A stretch of 64,000 bases of DNA from Scytalidium lignicola (lineage: Eukaryota > Ascomycota > Leotiomycetes), in contig NCSJ02000116.1 in NCBI GenBank assembly GCA_002812745.2, forward strand, positions 58,385 to 122,384, given 5' to 3'. Of the stretch, positions 11,182-24,300 are shown one piece after another. A program made the position numbers and the translations under genes. A model generated the notes under the pieces. It saw only the letters and a program-made list of their open reading frames with translations. It searched no databases and was not told where the DNA came from. Within the stretch, counting starts at the first letter, position 1; every line of letters begins with the position of its first letter.

Positions 11182-12180
11182 TTAACTCAAGATTATTCTC
11201 CAGACTGTGGCTGCATACTGACACAGATTTGCAGCAGTGATAACGAAATCCCTTTCTGCACCAACCGGGTTCCGAAGAAAGACATCTGAAAACAGTACTC
11301 TTAACGGAGCATTACTGACAGTGTAGGATCCTGGCATGAAAACGTTAGGGTGGCCAGGTCCCACTCCGTTGACTCGAGAAATTGTGATGACGTGGACAGA
11401 TCGAGGTGTCACTATGGCAGCATTCCTAGTTGTCATTGCTCCTTGTCGTGACTGAGCTGGAAACTCTTTCCATTGCTCAAGAATAACTTTGCCACGAGTT
11501 TTGCATACTTTTGCAATGATAACGATCTTAACATCGTGATTTGATACAGCAAACCACCATCGAGCCTTCAGTCTTAAAAANGGGCAGGGACTGGGTATAC
11601 CCAGCCTCTATCATGAGAGTGGGATAATCACCCTCTCTTGGGCGTTGAGATCTTGGTTTTCGTCCCGAATCTCCTGCACCTGCTATAATCTGATTCTCTA
11701 TATTATTTGTCTTTTGAAAATGACCGCCACCTACTGGGGCACACTCAAGGAGTAGATTCATGCTTCCAGCTTCAACCACGATGAAGTCATTAAGGATTCG
11801 GTAAATCTGCTGGTGTGCGACCTTTGGTAGGGTTATGATAATTAATCTTGAATGCGCAAAATATAAGGATACTTTGAATATAGCTCCTGTGCTCTGCTTT
11901 TTTGAATATATCTTGCCATATTCATGGGGAGAAACGTCAACTATGGTAAGAGAGTCATCAACGGTACTGTTTACCCGTTGTAAAAGGTTATCGATGCCCG
12001 CGTAACGGAAAGTTATGGACTCTATAAGAGACTGGTTGGCTTAATTAGTTGCTTCTTCGAAGTCAATTACCTCCTAGCATCTCCTCAGCTATAGTGGTCA
12101 TTGGAGATATCACTGCCAAAGGTGCTGCACATGAGTAAGCAGCTGATGATTTGCAATCACCATGAATGGTAGTCATTATA
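11182..12180 (-). CDS. Fungal protein with a possible restriction-endonuclease-like fold
   Basis: A frame open from 12039 to the stop at 11182, apart from an N at 11581. On either side of the N the frames differ by one base and join sensibly: 'RPREGDYPTLMIEAGYTQS' before it and 'LKARWWFAVSNHDVKIV' after it. It ends with 'RDFVITAANLCQYAATVW'. This order matches a lineage-expanded fungal family I recall only loosely; the E-x-G and D-x-K elements resemble the core of Uma2/PD-(D/E)XK folds, which is inference. The 5' end is uncertain: an upstream ATG frame beginning near 12176 ends at 12063, but the only obvious junction would need an intron of about 31 nt (12070-12040), shorter than others here. 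The true start may be elsewhere. Confidence 0.5.
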
Positions 12181-12380
12181 GGAACTATTAGGTACACAAG
12201 AAAATGAATGATATGTGTGATATTGCGGTGGTATTTATTGGTGATTAAAAGAAGATGCTGTGGGATGGGTGATGGTCGGTTGAAGATGGAATGAGGAAAA
12301 GGGGAGGACTGGGGGAGAAGTTTATAGTTGTTTGTATATTGCTGCAGTACTGGTTGAAGAAGTGATTTAAGAAGAGACAT

Positions 12381-13557
12381 TCACTTTAGCGTAGAGACGG
12401 ACAATCTTTTATTTAGGGACTGAATACAGAATTCAATAAGAAAGTGTAAAAATTAATAAGTGAAGGAAAGGATGCTTGCTGTTATGAATATATGATATGA
12501 CAAGAAACATAACTGATTTTTTAATATAAGAAAATAACCGTATTAATATTATAAATTGAAGAGCTTTTAATAATCTTACCTATTGCCATTGTCGCCCAAC
12601 AACTGCTATGGAGACAAGAGTGAGGGGGGTAATGGAAGGCCCCTAAGTTAACATTTGTTGACAATGATTTATTAATAAAGGAATAGGCAACATCCAGTTT
12701 GTTGTTCGGAGACAAGATACAGATTTACTGGATATCTGTTAAAGTGACTCTGGTATACTCTGTACGGAGTCATGAGATCATGAGGCTAACCTTGTGGGGT
12801 AACCGGTACCGCCAGGATGGCGCCATGATATAATTTTGTACAAATTTGATTCTCACCCGAAATTAGGCCATTGCTGTGTGATGATAGTTACATCTCTATT
12901 ATTGATGCATGGCTCTCTAAAGGTTTGCCTTGGGTATCTCATTGGGATATGTTTACCGGGAAAATTAATCTATATACGATACATCAAATTATCTCTAAAA
13001 ACGGTTAGGAGGTTAGGTAGGATATATGTAACAAGTTAATCAAAATGTCTCAAGTAGGATATGGTCCACATCAATGCTTGGGAACTAATAAGTAATTATT
13101 GACGTGGCTGCTTGTTTAAACGCCTCTCCTCGTCTAACCATCTCAAAGAGGAAATCTACACGCTGCCTTCACCGTCTCCGCGTATGCTTCCGTTTTCGTC
13201 ATGTTAGCCGGCAACTCTCCCCTATCTGACTTACGCGCGATAATACTTCCTTATTCCGCAAGTTAAACGGGGAATGGAAACCCAAAAGCTAACATATGTA
13301 CATATTTAGTTTATTGACGACCTCGTGACTCCCTATCGCCAATCAAGAATCGGATGGATACCTTTTATGGGAAGCATATCTTGAATTGGGGGGTAAAAAG
13401 ATCACCAGATGGTGGGGCATAGCCGTATAGGTAGGTATACAAGTATTATCAGTGAGTAGAGGGAGATCTGTACATATAAAAACATCTTTAAACAATATTT
13501 CACAGCCAATTTCTTTCATCTTTGTTATATATGTTATAAGTTGAGTTTGTGAAAAGC
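12381..13557. other. Intergenic, AT-rich, upstream of the P450
   Basis: No coding frame with recognisable motifs. It contains the probable P450 promoter at its right end. Confidence 0.55.
13475..13481 (+). promoter_or_regulatory. Possible TATA box of the P450 gene
   Basis: TATAAAA about 77 nt before the P450 ATG, a plausible TATA position if the leader is short. The surrounding DNA is AT-rich, so chance occurrence cannot be excluded. Confidence 0.35.
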
Positions 13558-15193
13558 ATGGCTACATCACTGTTATTACTTAGCTCTCTTCCGAGCTTTC
13601 TGATCCTCTACTTCATTATCAAACCACTCGTAGAATATTTCTACGACGCAAACGGCTTTCGAAAGTATCCTAACCAGAATATTCTGTCAGGCTTTACCAA
13701 CCTCGGCTATATCTGGGAACATACACGAGGATTCCGCACCAAGCGCCTCTACGAACAGCACAAGAAACATCTCATTATTCGTCTAGGACCGAATTCTCTT
13801 TCCTTCGCTGACGTCAGAGCCATCCGAGACATCTACGGTCATAGCACTAAATGTGGGAAGGGTGAATTATATACCGTGCAGGCAGGCTCACACTTCAACC
13901 TCCTCGATGTAGTGGACAAGGACGAGCATTCCCGCAAGCGTAGGATGCTTTCAAATGCCTTTGCGACCCGCAATCTTGAGCAATGGGAATTTAAAGTCCA
14001 TGACAAAGTTAAGAAACTCGTCACACAGTTTGACAAGTATTGTACGGAACAATTGTTAGATGGTGAAGAGCCTAAGGCTGAGGACCTCACTATCAATTTT
14101 AGAAGATGGTCGAATCTGTTCACTGTCGATGCGATTGCTGATATTGGCTTAAGCGAGACGCTCGGCTTGCTGGTTACAGGAAATGACACACTAATGATAG
14201 ATACTAATAAGGCCTCCAAAGAGAGTTTCCACTTTGTAGAGAGCTTACACGGGGGGAATCGAGCAGCTTCAATTATTGCCTGGGCAGATGCGTGGTTCCA
14301 CATTCTGAAACCTGTAACAGACTTGGCCTCTCGGTATTTTAACCAGCAGTGGCAGCACGGCAGGAACTATGGAAAGATTGTCAGCCATCTTACTCGCAGA
14401 AGACTGCAGAGATACCAGAATGGCGAGCAGCTGGATGATTTTCTGGCTTGCTTAATCCATGATAAGCAGGGGAAGCCGCGTCACCTTGATCAGGGAGAAA
14501 TTGAAGCCGAAGTAAACGTTATAAGTAAGTTCATATCGACTCGGAATTTTGAACTGCCATATCCTAACATTGACAATTGTAGTGAATGCCGGATCTGACA
14601 CTACTGCCATCGCACTGACGCACGCACTATACTATCTGATCAAGAATCCTTCGAAGCTAGCAAAACTCCGTGAGGAAGTTGCGTCTGCCTTCTCAAACGA
14701 CTCAACGATTGTACCGTATGCGAAAGTCAAGAATCTACCTTATTTAAAGGCATGCCTTGATGAGTCTCTGCGTATAACGCCGCCCGTCTCGTTTGGATTG
14801 CCGCGAAAGACACCTCCAGAAGGTACACTAATCATTGGTAAATTTATTCCTGGCAACACGGCCGTCTCAGTACCAGCATATGTAACACATCGTGATCCGG
14901 ATATTTTCCCTCAACCAGAAGAGTATAGACCTGAACGATGGTTGGAAGATGAGGAGAAGGCAAAAGAAATGCGTAACTACTTTATTCCATTTAGTGCAGG
15001 TGCTAGAGGGTGTATTGGAAGGAATATCTCTTACCTCGAACAGCATGTTCTCATCGCTACTCTTGTACATAGATACGACTTTGCGCTCCCTCATAAGAAC
15101 TGGGTTCTTGATTGGGAGGAGGCATTTAATATGTGGCCATCACAAATGCCACTAAAGGTTTGGAGGAGGCAGTCAGTGAGAGCTGCTACATAA
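13558..15193 (+). CDS. Cytochrome P450 monooxygenase
   Basis: Two exons (13558-14524, 14583-15193; 58-nt intron) give 525 aa. The ATG at 13558 starts an N-terminal membrane anchor ('LLLLSSLPSFLILYFII'), as in microsomal fungal P450s. I-helix oxygen-binding motif 'NAGSDTTAIALT' spans the splice junction. The K-helix ExxR is in 'CLDESLRITPP', the PERF-like motif is 'YRPERWLED', and the haem-binding loop is 'FSAGARGCIG' with axial Cys466. All catalytic landmarks are present, so the enzyme is probably active on the ER membrane with a P450 reductase. CYP family and substrate cannot be assigned from sequence alone. The convergent Zn2Cys6 gene ends 124 bp away and could regulate it. Confidence 0.95.
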
Positions 15194-15317
15194 TGCGTTC
15201 CACATTCGAATATGTTATCAGCTTAATGTATTTTAAGATACGTCTCAAACCAGAAAATATCTTCTCAGCTATATAGGCTGTTCAAGGGTCGAAGAACAGT
15301 AAACAGGTGTATAATTA

Positions 15318-16986
15318 TCATGACGTTTCGGCAAGGCTTTGCAGCTTTGCAACCCTGATACTTGTATGGAAGCCTAGTCGCGTTTCTATATATTCCATTT
15401 GCGCCCACAGTTTAGACTTTTTTGCCAAGCCATCGACATGTTTTGCAGCTACCAATAATATGAGTTCATATTAAATATGGCGTAGAAGTAGTTTTCTTAC
15501 CGTAATAGAGGGGTTGTACAGATTGGATGAGCACCGCATCTACAATGTTGGAGAGACATATCTCTCCTATAGAATGTGCGTGTTTCTGGATTTCATCCTA
15601 TATTATTGAATAAGCCGTAGAATTTATGGATATAGAAGAACAAGAATATAGGCCTACATGAAAGTTTTCACCTTTCAATATCGCAGGATTGATCCCTTCA
15701 GCAAGCAATAGGAGCTTTGTTAGATGATATGTGAACATTGCAGCGGCTGTAGAAAAATATTAGCACAGAAACAACTTCTACAACATAAAGATTCCAACCT
15801 GAAGCAGGCACGGCGAACCAGTGCTTAGTATATCCTTCTCGAGAAGTAGGACCATATGGAACACTTTTGAACGATGGAGGTAAGCCAGCAAACCATGCGT
15901 CAATCTCAGTTATCAAATTAGATCGAGTCGCTAAGAGAGTTTCTTCGGGCTGCCTCTCTCCCTTGTCAAATGTGAAAGCTATAACCTTAGCTAAAAGCCA
16001 AAGCATCTGATTCCCCAATACATCCTCCTCTAGTTCGCGTGTAGTCAAAGAGACGTCCCAGTCCTCGGGTGGAAGCATAGTTGGACATTCATGTATCAGA
16101 GCCATGGCACAGTCATGTCGAGCATAGATCCAGAAAGATGCTCTCGCCAGACCCTCTGACTTTGCCGTGATATTGTGTGTCTTGATGAGCGTCGAGGCAC
16201 CAGAGACATGTCGTCGGTGATCGAAACCCGGAGATGCCAGCAGCTCATAACTACTTAATAAAATTGTTCCCGTGAGGGCATCTTTTTCGCATGATGCCGT
16301 ATTTGCTAGTACATTGATAAGGAGATGTAAACTTTCTCCGTAATAACGGACGGCCACGGCGTCCCATGCCTCCTCACTTCTTACTAGACTTAATTGTTTT
16401 GCGGTAAGTGCACATAGGGCTTGCATAATAAGTGGGCAGAAATATGCACGTCGCATTACTTCCCTCTGGTAGCTCATTCCATGGTCAAATAGATCCATCC
16501 ATGTTCCAATACCGCTTTGGTATTCATGAAGCAACAGTGCCTTTTCCGAATCGATAATGAGTATTCCGTCAGAATCTAGTTGCGCATTCTCTGGAGATGG
16601 AGGATTGGAAACTGTAGTAATTGGGATATTGAACACGTCCCATGTTGATGCTGGTCGGACATCTTCCTCCCTGGTTGATTCGACAGTCTCAGAAGACAAC
16701 GAACACCAAGCAGAGGGAATGATAAAATTCGAAAATTCACAGCTAAGACCAAGTCTTTTGCACCTGCCACATGTGGGCTGTTTTTCATCGCATTTTGCAT
16801 GTCGTGACCGGCAATTTGTACTAATTGATGTTTAGAATAAAAATGGGCTGTCTAAAGGGAGTCATACCAGCCTAACGGCTCTCAAAGTTAGCTCTCAAGT
16901 GAGGTCTACAGTTAGTAAAAATCCTCCATACCTGTTTTTCGACGTTTACCTCCCTTCCTAGTTCTGATATGCATTGGTGTGTCCAT
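15318..16986 (-). CDS. Zn2Cys6 fungal transcription factor
   Basis: Six exons: 16986-16932, 16880-16868 (13 nt), 16820-15799, 15746-15658, 15597-15501, 15448-15318; total 469 codons including stop. The binuclear zinc cluster lies around residues 23-50: 'GCTNCRSRHAKC' then 'PTCGRCKRLGLSC', giving all six cysteines in C-x2-C-x6-C-x6-C-x2-C-x6-C spacing. A basic stretch (TRKGGKRRK) precedes it. The first cysteine comes from the 13-nt microexon, so its correct splicing decides whether the DNA-binding domain exists. The rest is the fungal-specific regulatory region of this class, ending with 'ICLSNIVDAVLIQSVQPLYY'-type helices. It should bind CGG-containing promoters in the nucleus; its targets are unknown, the P450 next door being a candidate. 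Confidence 0.9.
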
Positions 16987-17588
16987 CGTATACAAATATT
17001 GGAAAGTACATGAACTCTTTTGAGGTTGTCGGTGAAAACTAGACCTTAATAAGCCCGTAACCTGTGGGGAAAGCGCAAGCGGGGGAGCACTCTGGCCCAA
17101 AGCGGCACCTTCGCCAATAATTAGTTTAGGAATGCTCGCCGTATTTACTTATTATTAACTACCAACTCTAGCAAAAGTTATTGAAGAAATAGCGGGGAAA
17201 ATGATAGGATTCTAAATCCTCCAACATAAGCGTCTAAGTTTTCACAAGTTCAATCTGTGTTAATTCACAGGTAAGTAAAATAAGAACAATAATGAACGTA
17301 CTCGTTTGCATTGATACTCGCACCAGAATATAAAAACCCTTCTTTTTTCCACGAAATCACACTTGTTAAAAACTAATAAATACGATTTTTAGCTAATTTA
17401 AATACTATGCAAGTGTATCTACTTAAACTTAAATTTAATGTATCAAAAAGTGAGTTAATCAAAGATAACACCAGTCCCATGCACTCACAGCAAACAAAGG
17501 TATGTGTTCTTAGTTCTTAGTTCTTTTAGATGTGAGTGCATCTAGAAGCACTCACAAAAAAANTTTCAATTAAGAGATAAGAATGAAG
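16987..17588. other. Intergenic between transcription factor and tRNA
   Basis: AT-rich DNA with no supported gene; an N sits at 17563 after an A run. The minus-strand frame upstream of the chosen ATG extends to 17100 but lacks motifs. Confidence 0.5.
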
Positions 17589-17594
17589 AAAAAA
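17589..17594 (-). terminator. RNA polymerase III terminator of tRNA-Asn
   Basis: A run of six T on the minus strand, starting one base after the tRNA 3' end, the usual Pol III stop signal. Confidence 0.85.
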
Positions 17595-17595
17595 T

Positions 17596-17669
17596 CTCCC
17601 CGAGGTGGGCTCGAACCACCAACCTCCTGATTAACAGTCAGACGCGCTAGCCAATTGCGCCATCGGGGA
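17596..17669 (-). tRNA. tRNA-Asn (anticodon GTT)
   Basis: 74 nt that fold into a complete cloverleaf: acceptor stem TCCCCGA/TCGGGGA, D stem GCGC/GCGC around AATTGGCTA, anticodon loop CTGTTAA giving GTT, and T stem GGTGG/CCACC with a TTCGAGC loop. The internal B box (GGTTCGAGCCC) is present. No intron and CCA is not encoded, as in eukaryotes. Discriminator base G. Confidence 0.97.
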
Positions 17670-18346
17670 TGTCTGAGATCTGCGCAGGCTTATTAAAGTC
17701 CATAGATACATTTGCAACATCTCCAGTTCCTCAAATTTGCATCAATTACTCCTCTGCACGCCAACCTTTTTTTTTAAATTCACCTTTTGTGCTTATCCAT
17801 ATCTTGCTAATTAATTTTCCTCAATTAACAAGTAGTAATAGTGCCAAATTCATTAAACACTAATATTATTATTATTATCTAACTTCTAAATTATGTCACA
17901 ATCTCAATTTGGACTTGAAATTACATGAAAAAANGAAATTTTATAAGGGGGATACTTAAACCTATTCTTCCTGGCATAGAAGTTATTTTCAGAAATAAAA
18001 AANGTATATACTATCGTTGTAGTTATTTTCAGAGATCTGATTCTCTCATCTAGTTCTACATTGAACATTTCCTTTGCGAATAGGAAGTTATGGAAGCTGT
18101 CTGATTCGTATTTCCACTTAGTAAGGCAGACAACCATTTTACGATAAATGATAACAAGGCTATGCAGCATTTACTAATACTCAACTCTAGCACCAATGAA
18201 TCCTCGTGAGGCCTCCCTCTGCGGGGTTATGTTACACCACCATTTCATCCAGTTAATATGAATTCATCGTACGAGGAGCGGTGCTTTATTCCCCAGCCTT
18301 CGGATACTTACACAATTTAAACTCTCTAATCGTTACCATTATCAAT
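17670..18346. other. Intergenic upstream of the helicase/AAA gene
   Basis: AT-rich, with two Ns (17934, 18003) after A runs. No supported gene; it holds the divergent tRNA and helicase upstream regions. Confidence 0.5.
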
Positions 18347-21300
18347 ATGTCACGTCAGAATACATTTCGAAGCTCTAAACTTCGAATTCTCTTTATAAGC
18401 GTGCTCAAGGGTGAGCGGTCTATCGACAGCGAAAATGCTGGTTTGTTTCTTGAGGCGATTTGCGACCAGGACAACAAGGCACTCTGTATACAGAAAATAC
18501 ACGGGAGCGAACATGGGCGAACAGCATTCCAATCAGCCCTCAGTTCAAATATCACAATTCCATTCCTCCGTGGACCAGTCACAGACGTTCTTCGTTACCT
18601 TGCGGCGCCAGAGCTCAAGACAGTATGTGCTGGAGCAGTCTTACAACAGTTGATCCTAAAGTTTGTGGAGGGAGAACTCTTATGGGACACGTTCGTAGAA
18701 GCCTTCAAATCTGGTGAGCTTGCTGGGAACGGAGAAGTGGCATTTGCCTGGATTCTCCTGGAACTCATTTCCTTGCCAAGAGAAAAGGCCACCGCATTTG
18801 TACCAGTGGCACAGGACAGTGTGATAAAAAGGAGGCTTCTAAAGTCCAGGCAACAAGAGGTTCGCCTACAAGGCCAAAGGATTGTGCATATAGTTGACGG
18901 TTTGATTATGGGGCATACAAATGGACTGAGCTCACCAGGCGAACGTCACAACAACGATTTTAGAGAAATTAGCAAAATCGAGATCATCCCAACAGCTGAA
19001 GAACTTGCGATGAAAGATCCTTACCTCCCACGAGCCGACGAGACGAAAAGCTTTGTGCTACAGTCTAAAACCCTTGCTCCTCATATTGATGGTCAGTTCC
19101 GGTTACTCCGCGAGGACATGGTTCGCGATATGAGGGAGGAAATACAGATAGCTCAGAGCATTCAGAAAGGACGGAAGAAAGCATTTTCAGTAGAGAATCT
19201 CTCTGTGGCCGGTGTCCATTGTGATAGCCGGAGTTTATGGTCTTTACAGCTGTTGTGCACTAATAATCTCCCACAAATGCCACAGCAGAGCGAAACAGCT
19301 CGACGACAATTCCTCAAGGAGAGACCAAAATATCTAAGACATGAGTCACTTGCTTGTCTGATTGCAGATAAGGACGTTGTGACACTAGGCTCATTAGTTC
19401 GAGAAGAGGATCTTCTAACAAGGCTGCCACCCGTGATTTGTTTGTAAATCCCAGGACCTGGCACAGAAAGAGTGCTACGTCAGATAAAGGGGGCCAAAAA
19501 TGTCAAATTGGTGCAATTGAGCACTGCTTTGTTCTCTTACGCTCCTATCTTGAAGGGACTGAAGGAGATTAAGGAGCTGCCTTTTGAGGACGAAATTCTT
19601 CTCTGGAATGCGGATTCTAAGGTAAAGCCCTCAGAATGTGAATTTTCCTCTGATATTATAAATCTAGTCAACGATTTGCTTCGAAATCATTCTCGTGATA
19701 TCCAAAATACTCTTCAACTTCCAAATCCCACTAAATTAGACAGGTCTCAAGCCGCCTGCTTCATCTCAGGAATCCAAAGGAGAGTGAGCAGTATTCTAGG
19801 GCCACCAGGTTAGCCACTCCACTACCATATGAACTCTTTCCCTAATTGCTAATAGGAACGGGCAAGTCATTTATTGGTGCATTGCTTACAAAAGCCTATT
19901 ATTCCCACTCTGACGAAAAGATTCTTATCCTGACTTATAAGAACCATGCTTTGGATCAATTCCTTGAAGATATAATAAAATTAGGAATTCCAAGGAGTGA
20001 GATCGTTCGTCTGGGGTCGAAGCCTGCTCCGTCCGTTCGAGACCTTTCTATGAAAGATGCCGCATCAAAGGTAAAGCTTACTCGAGAGCAATGCAATATT
20101 CTCGATTTAACCAAACGAGAGGCTCAGGATGAAGGAGAGAGTTTAGCCATGGCTTTCTCAAGCCTAGAGCAGGCGGTTCCCTCAAAACAGGACATTCTTG
20201 AGTATTTGGAATTTTTGACCGAAGGCCCACCTTTCTTCTCTGCCTTTAAAGTGCCAACACGGAGCGACGGAACAATCAACGTGGGAAAGAAAGGTAAAGC
20301 TATTGGCCGCTTCTACTTGCTGGACCGCTGGTTTCGAGGAAAAGATGCAGCACCTTTTAAAATGGAAATGACCAAGTACCCGGAAGTATGGAACACCAAA
20401 ACATCCGATCGGTTAAGATTGTATCGGGAATGGAAAGACGACATCGTTAAAGAAAGATTAGATGCGGTACAATCAGGAGGTCTCAGGTACAATGACTACG
20501 TCGAACAGATCATGTCTATATATATGGAAAGAGATCTCACGGTCCTCCGATCCAAGCGCATCATTGCTTGCACTACTACAGCTGCGGCCAAATATATTCA
20601 AAAGCTAAACTCAGTTCGCCCTGGGATTGTTGTCGTGGAAGAAGCGGGTGAAATTCTAGAGAGCCACATTTTGACAGCATTAGGCCCACACACGAAGCAA
20701 CTTGTTCTAATAGGCGATCATAAGCAGCTTCGACCAAAGGTCAATTACGCCCTTAGCGTAGAGAAAGGTGACGGCTATGATTTGGATCGATCCCTTTTTG
20801 AAAGGCTTGTGATCCAAGGATACCCCTATCACACTTTACATCAGCAACATCGTATGCGACCTGAGTTGGCTGAATTTATAAGACAATTTACTTATCCGAA
20901 CTTGGTCAGCGCACCGAGCACGATGAATTGACCAAATATCAAAGGGCTTCAGGACAATATTATCTTCCTTAATCATCACCATAGAGACGAGGGCATGCAA
21001 AATATACAAGACTGGAAAGATAATACTTCTCCGACAACGAAGAGGAATTTATTCGAGGTCCGTATGGCCATGAAATGTCTGCGTTACCTTAGCCAACAAG
21101 ACATCAATATGCCAACGGCAAAGATTGTCATCTTAGTCCCTTACCTCGGCCAGTTAGCTCTTCTGAGAGACGAGCTCAGCAAAGATAACGATCCGGTTTT
21201 GAACGACCTGGATTCGCATGACTTGGTCCGCGCCGGCTTGATGCCCAGTGCAGCTTCACAGGTTAACAAACCGAAAGTCAGGATATCTTCGATAGGTAAG

Positions 21301-24300
21301 TCAGCAACCCCTTACGATGGAAACTGGCATCAAATGTCAATCTATACAACTAAACTTGCAAATCATCTAGTTGATTTAATACACTGACAGGAAACAGACA
21401 ATTTCCAAGGCGATGAGAGCGAGGTTGTTATAGTCTCGCTGACAAGAAGTAATGATAGGGGCGATATTGGTTTTTTGCATTCTCCAGAACGGCTCAACGT
21501 GCTTCTCTCACGAGCTAGAGATGGCCTCATTCTCATTGGTGATGCTGAGACGTTCATAGCCTCGAAAAAGGGTGGCGCGTTATGGAATCGATTTATAGAC
21601 ATGCTCAAAGCCCAAAAGCGTATTTACGATGGGCTCCCAGTTAAGTGTGAGCAACATCCGGCACGACTTGCTATCCTGCGTTCTCCTGAAGACTTCGACA
21701 AGGAATGCCCTGATGGTGGATGTAATGAACCTTGGTGAGTATCCGAGCTGCGTTAAGCCTTTTTACTAACTAGCTCTACGAAGCGGGTCATTTTTAAAAT
21801 GTGGTGTACACAAATGTCCACGAAAATGCCATTATCGTTCCGATCACTCTCGAATGAACTGTGAAAAAGTTATGGAGACCAAATGCCTAAATGGACATGT
21901 GCAGAAGCGCAAGTGTTACCAGGCTCAGCCACGGACTTGCAGGGTCTGCGAGATTCAGGATAGACGAGACAAGAAAATCTTAGATCGTGAGATGGAGCTG
22001 CAGGACAATCGATTGAAAGCTCAGGTAAAACATGACATGGATATCGCCGATCTTGAAAGTCAGATACAGAAAATTAGAGATGAAGCTACTGATAAGCAAA
22101 CAGCATTGGAAAGAGCACAGGTTCTAGAACAGAAAAAGCATGACTTAGCCACTGCTCAACATCAAGCGGCACTGTTATCACAGCAAGCATCTCAGAAAAC
22201 TGCGAAGGGCACGCAAGCTAGCTGCATTCTGAATTCTCCAGCTAAAACTAGCGAAATTAAAACCTCTTGGCAGCCTGACAAACAGAGCCAGAAACCCCTG
22301 GCTAAGCCAGAGTCTACTACGCCCAACAAGAGTCTCTCAGAGTCAGAATGGGACAGGCAGAAGAGGGTTGAGGGAGCGTCAAATACAGCGATTGATGATC
22401 TAATGAAACTCGTTGGGTTAGATGCAGTAAAGAACAAATTCCTGGACATCAAGGCAAAAATTGAGACAGTTGAAAGGCAAGGGATTGATATGAAAAAGGA
22501 GAGGATGGGGATGGTAATGTTGGGCAATCCTGGCACCGGTACGGCTCACCTAAATCTTCAATATTGCTTCTAACTCTCTGTAGGCAAAACAACAGTGGCT
22601 CGTATATATGCACGTTTCCTAGCTTCCATCGGCGCCTTACCCGGAAAGGAGTTTGTCGAGATTACAGGTTCTGGGCTGGCAAACGATGGAGTCCCTGGCG
22701 CGAAGAAGATAATTGAAACACTTGAAAAAGCTGGTGGCGGCGTCTTTTTCATTGATGAAGCATATCAGCTTGCATCGGGCAACAACTTTGGGGGAAAGAA
22801 TGTCCTAGATTTTATCCTAGCAGAAATCGAAAATCGCAGAGGTAGCATTGCATTTATTTTAGCTGGTTATAATACAGAGATGGAAAAGTTCTTCGAACAC
22901 AATCCTGGATTTGACAGTCGTATGCCTCACAGACTAAATTTTACTGACTATTCTGACCAAGAACTACTTACTATGTTTGACTCCATGATCAAGCGGAAAT
23001 ACGATGGTCGGGCTCGCCTCGAGGACGGCGAACGTGGGCTATACGCAAGGATTCTGACCAAACGTCTTGGACGGAAGCGTGGGACGGAGGGATATGGAAA
23101 TTCGCGCGACTTGGAAAATGCCTGGGCCCTGGTTACAGAGCGGCAAGCCTCACGGCTGAAGAAAGAGAGAGCTGCAGGAAATAAGCCCGACGATCTGCTA
23201 TTTACAAAAGAAGATCTCATAGGGCCTGAGCCGAGTGGTGCGATAAAACAAAGCAGTGCGTGGAAAAAACTTCAATCCTTGGTAGGACTTCAGAAAGTTA
23301 AAGATTCCGTGAAAGCCCTTATCGATATGATTCAACGGAACTATCAAAGAGAGCTCAAAGAACTTGAGCCAATTGCTTGTACTCTTCATCGAATATTCCT
23401 TGGTTCCCCTGGCACGGGCAAAACTACTGTTGCTAAATTGTATGGCTCAATACTGGCCGATCTAGGCCTTCTGTCAAAACGAGAAGGTATATAACTCTAT
23501 AAATACCACCTTGTCTTTTCGATTCTAATTTTTGAGTGCAGTGGTTATCAAGAATCCTTCTGATTTTGTAGGAGGAGCCCTCGGACAGTCAGAAGAGAAT
23601 ACAAAAAATATTCTGAAAGCCGCAGCTGGAAAAGTACTGGTGATTGATGAAGCTTACGGTCTTGATGCTGGAGGGAGGGTTGGGGGTGATAATCCGGACC
23701 CTTACAAGACTGCTGTCATTGACACTATTGTGGCCAAAGTTCAAAATACTCCAGGTGAAGATTTGTGTGTTCTTATGCTAGGATACAAGGAACAAATGGA
23801 AGACATGATGAATCACTCAAATCCTGGCCTTGTAAGGCGGTTTCGACTTAGTGATGCGTTTTACTTCGATGACTTTTCGGATCCAGATCTAATGCGCGTT
23901 CTTGATTTTAAGCTCAAAGACCAGGGTTTGAAAGCAACAGATGAGGCCAAACAAGTTGCGATTGAGGTTCTCGCCAGGGAACGAGATCGACCCAACTTCG
24001 GCAATGCTGGAGCTGTAGAGAACCTCTTATCACGGGCTAAAGAGTTAGAACAAAAGCGATCTTCAGCTTCTGGGGCGGGCAACTCCGAGCCTGAGATTAC
24101 TTTTCTTCCCCAAGACTTCGACGAACAATATAACCGGGCGAGTGGTTCTGAAGTTAGTTGTAGAGACATATTTGTCGACATTGTTGGATGTGAGAAACTC
24201 ATCGACCAACTCGAGAAGTATCAACGAATCGCCAAGAATATGAAAGCTCTCAACAAAGACCCCCGTAGTCAGATTTCATTCAATTTCATTTTCAAAGGAC

